In this document: positions 6,009-10,664 of the stretch, in pieces
Position numbering within the stretch: the stretch's first letter is position 1
Layout: each line of letters opens with the position of its first letter
From: Rikenellaceae bacterium
GTDB lineage: Bacteria > Bacteroidota > Bacteroidia > Bacteroidales > Rikenellaceae
Assembly (NCBI GenBank): GCA_020859745.1
Contig: JAJBVQ010000195.1
Span: forward strand, 1-10,664
Length of the DNA stretch: 10,664 bases
Direction of reading: 5' to 3'
Made by a program: the position numbers and the translations under genes
The notes under the pieces: generated by a model
Databases searched by the model: none
Seen by the model: the letters and a program-made list of their open reading frames with translations, nothing else
Told to the model about the DNA's origin: nothing

Positions 6009-6016
6009 TATCTTTG
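6009..6016 (+). promoter_or_regulatory. Possible -7 box within the sufE operon
   Basis: TATCTTTG between the sufE stop and the DUF59 start matches TAnnTTTG exactly. Transcription would begin only a few bases before ATG 6025, giving a nearly leaderless message, and no TTTG lies at the -33 distance. It may be a chance match in an operon junction. Confidence 0.25.
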
Positions 6017-6024
6017 GGCCGATT

Positions 6025-6345
6025 ATGACACCTCAGGAGATACTCGACATCGAGAAAGATATCGTATATACGCTTAAAAACATCTACGATCCGGAAATCC
6101 CGGTCAACATCTACGATCTGGGGTTGGTTTACGAGATCGAGATGACCCCGGAGGGGACTGCCAATATCCGGATGACGCTCACCGCCCCGAACTGCCCCAT
6201 GGCCGACCAGCTGGTGCAGCAGGTGCACGACGACGTGCTGAAAGTCAAGGGGGTGGAGCGGGTGGATGTGACCCTGACTTTCGACCCGCCGTGGGACCGC
6301 TCCATGATGAGCGAGGAGGCGCTGCTCGAACTGGGCCTGATGTAA
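6025..6345 (+). CDS. DUF59/MIP18-family Fe-S assembly protein (SufT-like)
   Basis: This 106-residue protein belongs to the MIP18/DUF59 family, small proteins that assist maturation of Fe-S proteins. It has the family core DPEIPVNIYDLGLVYEI (22-38) and TAPNCPMADQL, whose single Cys is the conserved reactive residue. It ends with TFDPPWDRSMMSEEALLELG, typical of the Suf-linked branch (also seen in PaaD). It follows sufE by 18 bases and precedes tpiA by 31 bases, all in one direction. The link with sufE supports a role in the Suf pathway, perhaps in cluster transfer to client proteins. The start is the first ATG after sufE. It is standalone, not fused to another Suf domain. Confidence 0.92.
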   Translation: MTPQEILDIEKDIVYTLKNIYDPEIPVNIYDLGLVYEIEMTPEGTANIRMTLTAPNCPMADQLVQQVHDDVLKVKGVERVDVTLTFDPPWDRSMMSEEALLELGLM

Positions 6346-6376
6346 GAAAACGAAAAACCAATTAAACCGAGATACA

Positions 6377-7132
6377 ATGAGAAGAAAAATCGTAGCAGGA
6401 AACTGGAAAATGAACACGACCCCGGCGGAAGGGGTGGAACTCATCAAAGGCGTCGCCGCCCTGAAAAGCACGGTTCCGGCCGATGTGGAACTGATCGTGG
6501 GGGTGCCGTTCACCCATATCTGCGGGGTGAAGAACGACGCCGCCCAGGCCGGGATCGCCGTTTCGGCGCAGAACTGCGCCGACCATGAGTCGGGCGCCTA
6601 TACCGGCGAGGTTTCCGCTAAGATGATCGCTTCGCTGGGGGCTAAGTATGTGATCCTCGGCCACTCGGAGCGCCGCGAATACTACGGCGAGACCAGCGGG
6701 ACACTGAACAAGAAGATGGCGCTGGCTTACGAGCAGGGACTGGCTCCGATCTACTGCGTGGGCGAAAAACTGGACGAACGCGAGGCCGGTAAGCATTTCG
6801 ACGTGGTGCGCGCCCAGATCGAGGAGGTGGTTTTCAATCTGACCCCGGAACAGTTCGGTAAGCTGGTGATCGCTTACGAACCGGTTTGGGCCATCGGCAC
6901 GGGCAAGACGGCTACGTCGGACCAGGCACAGGAGATCCACGCTTTCATCCGCAAGGTGCTGGCCGAGAAGTTCGGCGCTGCGGCTGCGGACAAAACGCCG
7001 ATCCTTTACGGCGGGAGCGCGAAACCGGGCAATGCTCCGGAGCTGTTCTCGAAACCGGACGTGGACGGCGGCCTGATCGGGGGCGCATCGCTGGTGGCGG
7101 CTGACTTCGTCGCTATCGCGAAATCGTTCTAA
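6377..7132 (+). CDS. tpiA: Triose-phosphate isomerase TpiA
   Basis: TpiA interconverts dihydroxyacetone phosphate and D-glyceraldehyde 3-phosphate in glycolysis and gluconeogenesis, in the cytoplasm. The 251-residue TIM barrel is full length and intact. Catalytic residues are K11 in NWKMN, H96 in ILGHSERR and E168 in AYEPVWAIGTGKTAT (166-180). The flexible loop 6 (VWAIGTGKTAT) and the phosphate-binding YGGSAKP (211-217) and GLIGGASL (232-239) are present. It begins 31 bases after the DUF59 gene and is followed by a strong terminator at 7270-7315, so it probably closes the sufE operon. The start MRRKIVAGNWKMN is typical, with no N-terminal extension. Confidence 0.98.
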   Translation: MRRKIVAGNWKMNTTPAEGVELIKGVAALKSTVPADVELIVGVPFTHICGVKNDAAQAGIAVSAQNCADHESGAYTGEVSAKMIASLGAKYVILGHSERREYYGETSGTLNKKMALAYEQGLAPIYCVGEKLDEREAGKHFDVVRAQIEEVVFNLTPEQFGKLVIAYEPVWAIGTGKTATSDQAQEIHAFIRKVLAEKFGAAAADKTPILYGGSAKPGNAPELFSKPDVDGGLIGGASLVAADFVAIAKSF

Positions 7133-7178
7133 AACGATCTTTTGTTTGTAACCCATTTTCATTCGGTTGGAGGCAACT

Positions 7179-7202
7179 GTTCTCTTTGTGAACAAAGAGA
7201 AC
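7179..7202. repeat. Perfect palindrome GTTCTCTTTG/CAAAGAGAAC
   Basis: GTTCTCTTTGT (7179-7189) is exactly complementary to ACAAAGAGAAC (7192-7202), leaving GA between them; in RNA the loop would be TGAA closed by a 10-bp stem. GGCAACT precedes it and CAG follows. A degraded relative (GGCAGTTCTCT...CAAAGAAC) follows the palindrome at 7384-7408. There is no T-tract. Whether it binds a protein or is a mobile-repeat remnant cannot be told from one window. Confidence 0.5.
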
Positions 7203-7254
7203 CAGAAAAACTTTCGAGGATGCTGCGCATCCTAAATCTATCAATGCCTTAATA

Positions 7255-7327
7255 TTTTTGGGGTACGGTAAAGGGGCCGCTTATGTAGTTATTACATTGA
7301 GCGGCCCCTTTTTTTGCACCCCAAAAA
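7255..7327 (+). repeat. Long nested inverted repeat around the tpiA terminator
   Basis: Outer 10-bp arms TTTTTGGGGT (7255-7264) and ACCCCAAAAA (7318-7327) are perfectly complementary and flank a terminator hairpin whose 12-bp arms are also perfect, with further ATGTA/TACAT pairing in its loop. Apart from a short non-matching spacer on each side, the 73 bases fold end to end. The outer arms would pair only after transcription passes the T-tract. Confidence 0.6.
7270..7315 (+). terminator. Intrinsic terminator of the sufE-DUF59-tpiA operon
   Basis: AAAGGGGCCGCT (7270-7281) pairs perfectly with AGCGGCCCCTTT (7300-7311), and the run of T residues continues to 7315. The 18-base loop contains a further 5-bp ATGTA/TACAT stem. 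The U-tract is on the plus strand only, so it stops transcription coming from tpiA, about 140 bases after the tpiA stop. Confidence 0.88.
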
Positions 7328-7383
7328 GTGTTGAGCCCTTCGGCAGACTAAGGAGTAGCGTAGCTATCTGGAAGTTTTTTGGT

Positions 7384-7408
7384 GCCGTCTTTCTTTCAAG
7401 AAAGCGGC
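7384..7408. repeat. Bulged palindrome GCCG-CTTTCTT/AAGAAAG-CGGC
   Basis: GCCG (7384-7387), one bulged T, and CTTTCTT (7389-7395) pair with AAGAAAG (7398-7404) and CGGC (7405-7408) around a two-base gap. It is followed by AGTTCTCT...CAAAGAACAAGG, which looks like a decayed form of the palindrome at 7179-7202. The pair may be pieces of a Bacteroidota intergenic repeat, but that cannot be confirmed here. Confidence 0.4.
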
Positions 7409-7645
7409 AGTTCTCTCAAACACAAAGAACAAGGTTACAAATAAAAAATCTTTTTCCGATACCCTTTTATCGGCTCGGTCAAGGTAAAAGGGAACAAATA
7501 TTCATACGGGACATACCAATTCCGGCCTTCGGATCGTTCTAAACCCGAAAAAGCAATCCGAACACACCACTCGCAAAACACACTGCCCTTGGAATAAACA
7601 TCTACTCACAGCAACACTTAACAAACAGAAAGTTAACACGAAACT

Positions 7646-9151
7646 ATGAGAAAACGATGGATTATCCTGAGCGTGTCGCTCTCCGTGGCGGCAGGCTCCC
7701 TTGCGGCATACGGCGTCAGCCGGATCACCGCCGACCGGTACCGGGCCGACGCTACGACCGTGAACTATGCCGGAGAAACCGCCCGTGCGCATTTCGCTTC
7801 CGCACCGGCCGGAACGACGCAGGGCATCCTGCCCGACTTCACCACCGCTGCCGAACAGGGCGTGGAGGCCGTGGTCAATATCGAGAACCGGCAGAAATAC
7901 ACCGTCCGGCAATACTCAAACCCCTTCGGCGGGCGAGGCATGGATCCGTTCGAATTCTTCTTCGGGCCCCAGCAGGAGCAGCAAAGCCAGCCCCAGCAGC
8001 AGGAGCGTCGTTCGGGAGGCTCCGGCGTCATCATTTCGCCCGACGGTTATATCGTTTCGAATAACCACGTCGTGGAAAACGCCGACGAACTGATTGTGAC
8101 CCTCCACGACGGCGCCATCTACAAAGCTACGCTGGTGGGTACCGATCCCTCGACCGACATCGCCTTGCTGAAAATTGATGCCAACGGGCTCAAAACCATT
8201 CCGTTCGGAGACTCCGAAGAGCTTCGGCTGGGCGAATGGGTGCTGGCCATCGGCAACCCCTTCGGGCTGACCTCGACCGTCACAGCCGGGATCGTGAGTG
8301 CCAAAGGGCGGAGCCTCGGCGTGCTGCCTTCGCAGATGGGCATCGAATCGTTCATCCAGACCGACGCGGCGGTGAATCCCGGCAACAGCGGCGGGGCGCT
8401 CATCACCACCGAAGGCAACCTGATCGGGATCAATACCGTCATTAAATCGCCGACCGGCTCTTATACCGGCTACTCGTTCGCCGTGCCCTCGTCGATCGTG
8501 CGCAAAGTGGTGACCGACCTGCGCGAATACGGCGTGGTGCAGCGGGCCATGCTGGGCATCTCGTTCCAGGCCATCACGCCCGACTGGGTGGAGCGCTTCG
8601 GCAAGGAGAAAGGCATTAAGGAGCCGGGCGGCATGTATATCGCCGAGGTGGTCGCCGACGGGGCTGCCGAAGCCGCGGGCATCAAAGCCGGCGACGTGCT
8701 GACGCAGATCGGCGGCAAAGCGATGAACACGACGGCCGACGTGCAGGAAACCATCGCCAAACTGCGGCCGAACGACAAGATCAAAGTGGCGGTCAAGCGC
8801 GACGGCTCCGTGAGGGAGTATGATGTCACCCTGCGCAACCGGGCCGGGAAAACGGAACTGGTCAAAAAAGACGACGTGAACCTGGTCGAAGAGCTGGGCG
8901 CGACCTTCCGCGAGGTGAGCGACAAGCTGAAAAAAGAGCTTCGTATCCGGGGCGGCATTCAGGTTGTCGACCTCAAATCGGGCGGCTTGCTGGCCAAGTC
9001 CCGCGTGCAGCGCGGCTTCATCATCACGGCCATCAACGACACGCCGATCGCCTCCGTGAGCGACCTGAACCGGATCACCGACAAAGTGCAGTCCATCGAC
9101 GGGATCTACCCCGACGGACGGATCGTCAGCTACCAGGCGCTGGGACGCTGA
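7646..9151 (+). CDS. degP: Do-family periplasmic serine protease (DegP/HtrA)
   Basis: DegP/HtrA proteases degrade or refold damaged envelope proteins in the periplasm without ATP. The 501-residue protein starts with MRKRW and a hydrophobic stretch (IILSVSLSVAAGSLAAYGV, 6-24) that acts as signal peptide or anchor; no lipoprotein Cys is seen. The trypsin-like domain (about 65-285) has the full catalytic triad: H141 in VSNNHVVENA, D171 in DPSTDIALLKID, and S248 in NPGNSGGALI. Between 92 and 123 is a glycine-, phenylalanine- and glutamine-rich segment (FFFGPQQEQQSQPQQQERR at its end) corresponding to the LA loop/Q-linker of DegP. Two PDZ domains follow, at about 296-395 (AMLGISFQ...EAAGIKAGDVLTQIGG) and 425-500 (GGIQVVDL...RGFIITAINDTPI). 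The family label is certain; DegP versus DegQ is not. The gene is single, with a terminator at 9207-9245. The start is preceded by an A-rich leader without Shine-Dalgarno. Confidence 0.96.
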   Translation: MRKRWIILSVSLSVAAGSLAAYGVSRITADRYRADATTVNYAGETARAHFASAPAGTTQGILPDFTTAAEQGVEAVVNIENRQKYTVRQYSNPFGGRGMDPFEFFFGPQQEQQSQPQQQERRSGGSGVIISPDGYIVSNNHVVENADELIVTLHDGAIYKATLVGTDPSTDIALLKIDANGLKTIPFGDSEELRLGEWVLAIGNPFGLTSTVTAGIVSAKGRSLGVLPSQMGIESFIQTDAAVNPGNSGGALITTEGNLIGINTVIKSPTGSYTGYSFAVPSSIVRKVVTDLREYGVVQRAMLGISFQAITPDWVERFGKEKGIKEPGGMYIAEVVADGAAEAAGIKAGDVLTQIGGKAMNTTADVQETIAKLRPNDKIKVAVKRDGSVREYDVTLRNRAGKTELVKKDDVNLVEELGATFREVSDKLKKELRIRGGIQVVDLKSGGLLAKSRVQRGFIITAINDTPIASVSDLNRITDKVQSIDGIYPDGRIVSYQALGR

Positions 9152-9206
9152 CGCGGCCCATCCGTGGAGTGAAAAATAACGCGGAAAAACCGAATGCTAA
9201 CTCATT

Positions 9207-9245
9207 GGCCGCCTGTGCATACCGTCTGTACAGGCGGCCTTGTTT
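9207..9245 (+). terminator. Intrinsic terminator after the Do-family protease
   Basis: GGCCGCCTGT (9207-9216) pairs perfectly with ACAGGCGGCC (9230-9239), with a 13-base loop and a short T-rich tail, TTGTTT. It begins 56 bases after the protease stop and separates that gene from rpoD. The T-tract is interrupted by one G, so efficiency may be moderate. Confidence 0.78.
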
Positions 9246-9335
9246 AACGATAAACGGCACGGGCGCCGAAACAAAAGCGGAATTCCAGCGTATATTAAGA
9301 CGCCGGCCATCGGAAATACAAACAAAACAGTATAA

Positions 9336-10196
9336 ATGAGACAATTAAAAATTACCAAATCGATCACCAATCGCGAGAGCGCCTCGCTGGACAAGTACCT
9401 CCAGGAGATTGGACGTGAAGATTTGATAACCGTCGAGGAAGAGGTCGAACTGGCCCAGCGGATCAAAAAAGGGGACCAGGAGGCCCTCGAAAAACTCACC
9501 AAGGCGAACCTGCGGTTCGTGGTGTCCGTGGCCAAGCAGTACCAGAACCAGGGGCTCACGCTGCCCGACCTGATTAACGAAGGGAACCTGGGGCTGATCA
9601 AAGCGGCGGAAAAATTCGACGAGACGCGCGGCTTCAAGTTCATCTCCTATGCCGTGTGGTGGATCCGCCAGTCGATCCTCCAGGCGCTGGCCGAGCAGTC
9701 GCGCATCGTGCGCCTGCCGCTGAACCAGGTCGGGTCGCTCAACAAGATCGACAAGGCTTTCGCCCGCTTTGAGCAGGAGAACGAGCGCACCCCGTCGCCG
9801 GAAGAGCTGGCCACGGTGCTGGACCTGCCGAAAGAGAAGGTCGCCGACACGCTGCGCGTGTCGGGACGGCACGTGTCGGTGGACGCGCCGTTCGCCGAAG
9901 GGGAGGACAACAGCTTGCTCGACGTGCTGGTGAACAACGATTCGCCCAACGCCGACCGCAGCCTGATCAACGAATCGCTCTCCACCGAGGTGGAGCACGC
10001 GCTTTCGACCCTGACCGAACGCGAACGCGACATCGTCAAATATTTCTTCGGCATCGGGGCGTCGGAAATGACCCTCGAAGAGATCGGCGAGCAGTTCGGC
10101 CTGACCCGCGAGCGGGTGCGCCAGATCAAAGAGAAAGCCATCCGCAGATTGCGGCACAGCTCGCGCAGCAAACAACTCAAGACCTATCTGGGGTAA
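9336..10196 (+). CDS. rpoD: Primary sigma factor RpoD (sigma-70, short Bacteroidota type)
   Basis: RpoD directs RNA polymerase to housekeeping promoters; in Bacteroidota it recognises -33 TTTG and -7 TAnnTTTG boxes like those seen elsewhere in this window. At 286 residues it lacks region 1.1 and the large non-conserved insert of the E. coli protein, as is normal for the phylum. Region 1.2 is at about 14-50 (SLDKYLQEIGREDLITVEEE). Region 2 is at about 55-125, with DLINEGNLGLIKAAEKFD, the -7 recognition helix area FISYAVWWIRQSI, and IVRLP. Region 3 is at about 132-210. Region 4 is at about 218-282 (LTERERDIVKYFFGIG, then the -33-binding helix-turn-helix LEEIGEQFGLTRERVRQIKE). All regions are intact. 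The start at 9336 gives the typical MRQLKITKSIT beginning. It is a single gene between two terminators; its promoter was not found (TATATTAA near 9292 is only a 6/8 match). Confidence 0.97.
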   Translation: MRQLKITKSITNRESASLDKYLQEIGREDLITVEEEVELAQRIKKGDQEALEKLTKANLRFVVSVAKQYQNQGLTLPDLINEGNLGLIKAAEKFDETRGFKFISYAVWWIRQSILQALAEQSRIVRLPLNQVGSLNKIDKAFARFEQENERTPSPEELATVLDLPKEKVADTLRVSGRHVSVDAPFAEGEDNSLLDVLVNNDSPNADRSLINESLSTEVEHALSTLTERERDIVKYFFGIGASEMTLEEIGEQFGLTRERVRQIKEKAIRRLRHSSRSKQLKTYLG

Positions 10197-10218
10197 TTTT
10201 ATCCCGTTTCCTTATGCA

Positions 10219-10262
10219 GAACAGGCCTTTCCCGCTTCGGGGAAGGCCTGTTCGCTTTTTTT
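10219..10262 (+). terminator. Intrinsic terminator of rpoD
   Basis: GAACAGGCCTTTCCC (10219-10233) pairs with GGGGAAGGCCTGTTC (10239-10253) along 15 positions, including one G-U pair, with a five-base loop. The T-run at 10256-10262 follows after GC. It lies 22 bases after the rpoD stop codon and is one of the strongest terminators in the window. Confidence 0.9.
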
Positions 10263-10266
10263 ACCG

Positions 10267-10274
10267 TACTTTTG
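10267..10274 (+). promoter_or_regulatory. Candidate -7 box downstream of the rpoD terminator
   Basis: TACTTTTG is an exact TAnnTTTG match, starting five bases after the rpoD terminator and pointing toward the right edge. No clear TTTG is found at the -33 distance, where the sequence is the terminator stem. If real, transcription would start near 10281 and cross the hairpin at 10307-10333 and the variable-domain-like sequence. Confidence 0.35.
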
Positions 10275-10306
10275 TTCCGGGAACGGAATGTCCGGGCTTC
10301 CGGAGT

Positions 10307-10333
10307 GCCGCAGGCCCGTTACGGGCCTGCGGC
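10307..10333. repeat. Perfect 12-bp hairpin downstream of rpoD
   Basis: GCCGCAGGCCCG (10307-10318), loop TTA, CGGGCCTGCGGC (10322-10333) is a perfect 12-bp stem with a three-base loop. There is no T-tract on either side, so it is not an intrinsic terminator. It resembles the inner hairpins of the other intergenic elements here. It lies 44 bases beyond the rpoD terminator. Confidence 0.6.
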
Positions 10334-10478
10334 AGAGCGAGCGATAAATTCAGCAGTCCGCTGCCCGGCGCGTCCGGGTAGCTATTCGGACACAAAGCAT
10401 CAGGCCCGGCTCCATGCGTTATGGTTCAAGACCGGATGCAACTTCGAGAGGCTGCTATGCCGGCGTAGTCCGGCCGCC

Positions 10479-10664
10479 CCGGGCAACCGCAACAACACGA
10501 CGGGCGCGCTGAACGACGTCGGCAACGAGGATTCGTCCTGGAGCCGTACGGCAGTCGGCACCAATGGCCACAGGTTGATATTCAATGCCACGCTACTCGA
10601 GCCGGAGCGCAGCAGCTACCGCTCCGGCGGCTATCAGGTGCGGTGCCTCCAAGCATTTATCGGC
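10479..10664 (+). pseudogene. Fragment resembling the C-terminal variable domain of DGR target proteins
   Basis: From 10479 to the right edge one frame encodes 62 residues with the recognisable skeleton of the Bacteroidota variable C-terminal domain (C-type-lectin-like, also seen in FISUMP-type proteins): GNRNNTTGAL, then VGN, a WS pair, VGTNG, LIFNAT, P, R..G, and VRCLQAFIG. In diversity-generating retroelements (DGRs), such domains vary at codons that are AAC in the template. Here eight consecutive codons at 10608-10631 all end in C (CGC AGC AGC TAC CGC TCC GGC GGC), where relatives typically have an Asn run. The frame stays open upstream to at least 10260 but has no ATG, and the expected N-terminal part is missing, so this looks like a displaced or decayed cassette. 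A gene using a rare start and ending beyond the window cannot be excluded. No reverse transcriptase, avd gene or template repeat is in the window. Family assignment is from memory of motif patterns. Confidence 0.5.

Larger units (their letters stand above)
7133..7645. other. 513-base intergenic gap rich in palindromes
   Basis: No credible gene was found between tpiA and the protease. In order, the gap holds a 10-11 bp palindrome (7179-7202), a 7-bp hairpin AGGATGC/GCATCCT (7217-7233), a strong terminator nested in a longer inverted repeat (7255-7327), and a bulged palindrome (7384-7408). Further on are CCCTTTT/AAAAGGG arms near 7470-7495 and an A-rich stretch leading to the protease start. 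The stretch 7430-7645 is less GC-rich than the genes. No exact TAnnTTTG box suitable for the protease was found. Confidence 0.6.

Noticed and set aside
6362..7195. A 277-codon minus-strand open frame over tpiA
   Set aside because: It is antisense to a complete TpiA with all catalytic residues, and its own translation is unrecognisable.
7253..7260. TATTTTTG as a promoter -7 box
   Set aside because: It matches TAnnTTTG but overlaps the outer arm of the terminator repeat, and any transcript would meet the terminator at once; there is no gene behind it.
7258..7542. A 94-codon plus-strand open frame between tpiA and the protease
   Set aside because: It starts in the terminator stem, runs through palindromes, and has no recognisable motif or plausible start region.
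9146..9156. Fourth copy of the CCGCGTCAGCGG box (minus strand, 11 of 12 bases)
   Set aside because: It overlaps the protease stop codon, breaks the palindrome by one mismatch, and is not followed by the two-level hairpin, so it is likely chance.
9345..10175. A 276-codon open frame on the minus strand opposite rpoD
   Set aside because: It mirrors the highly conserved rpoD coding frame and shows no recognisable motif; it is a GC-driven shadow.
10350..10364. SAVRC as proof of a tandem second variable domain
   Set aside because: Only five residues match and the bases before it form a hairpin rather than the rest of the domain. It is kept only as a hint in the orphan-domain finding.

Overview
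The window reads as chromosomal DNA of a GC-rich member of the Bacteroidota, most likely a Bacteroidales bacterium of the Alistipes/Rikenellaceae kind. Four things point there: exact copies of the Bacteroidota -7 promoter box (TAnnTTTG), A/T-rich start regions with no Shine-Dalgarno sequence, a short primary sigma factor lacking region 1.1, and a GSCFA-domain protein. The genus is inferred, not proven.

Left part (1-2390, minus strand): the head of a histidine biosynthesis operon, transcribed off the left edge. It runs promoter (2360-2390), a 32-codon leader peptide with nine His codons (2249-2347), an intrinsic terminator acting as attenuator (2183-2225), hisG (1307-2158) and hisD (1-1166, cut by the window edge). 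This is a complete candidate ribosome-mediated attenuation system, and it explains the otherwise gene-poor stretch upstream of hisG. hisG and hisD are separated by 140 bases carrying GC-rich inverted repeats.

Middle (2442-7315, plus strand): a GSCFA-domain protein (SGNH-hydrolase-like), then an exported PafA-like member of the alkaline phosphatase superfamily whose metal and catalytic residues appear largely replaced, so it is probably a pseudoenzyme. After a 333-base gap with two hairpin elements come sufE, a DUF59/MIP18 protein and tpiA. These three are closely spaced, read as one operon, and end at a strong intrinsic terminator at 7270-7315. The GSCFA and phosphatase genes each have a -7 box about 100 bases upstream of the start and a GC-rich hairpin just before it.

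Right part (7316-10664): a 513-base gene-free gap holding several palindromes, then a Do-family (DegP/HtrA) periplasmic protease with its own terminator, then rpoD, the housekeeping sigma factor, with its own terminator. After rpoD there is no complete gene. The last ~190 bases encode an open reading frame without a start that resembles the C-terminal variable domain of diversity-generating-retroelement target proteins and runs off the right edge.

A family of intergenic palindromic elements recurs between genes. Three copies contain CCGCGTYAGCGG, and two of those (3543-3606 and 5376-5435) continue into a two-level hairpin. Most of the window is housekeeping. The unusual elements are the his attenuator, the degenerate phosphatase, the palindromic repeats and the orphan variable-domain fragment.
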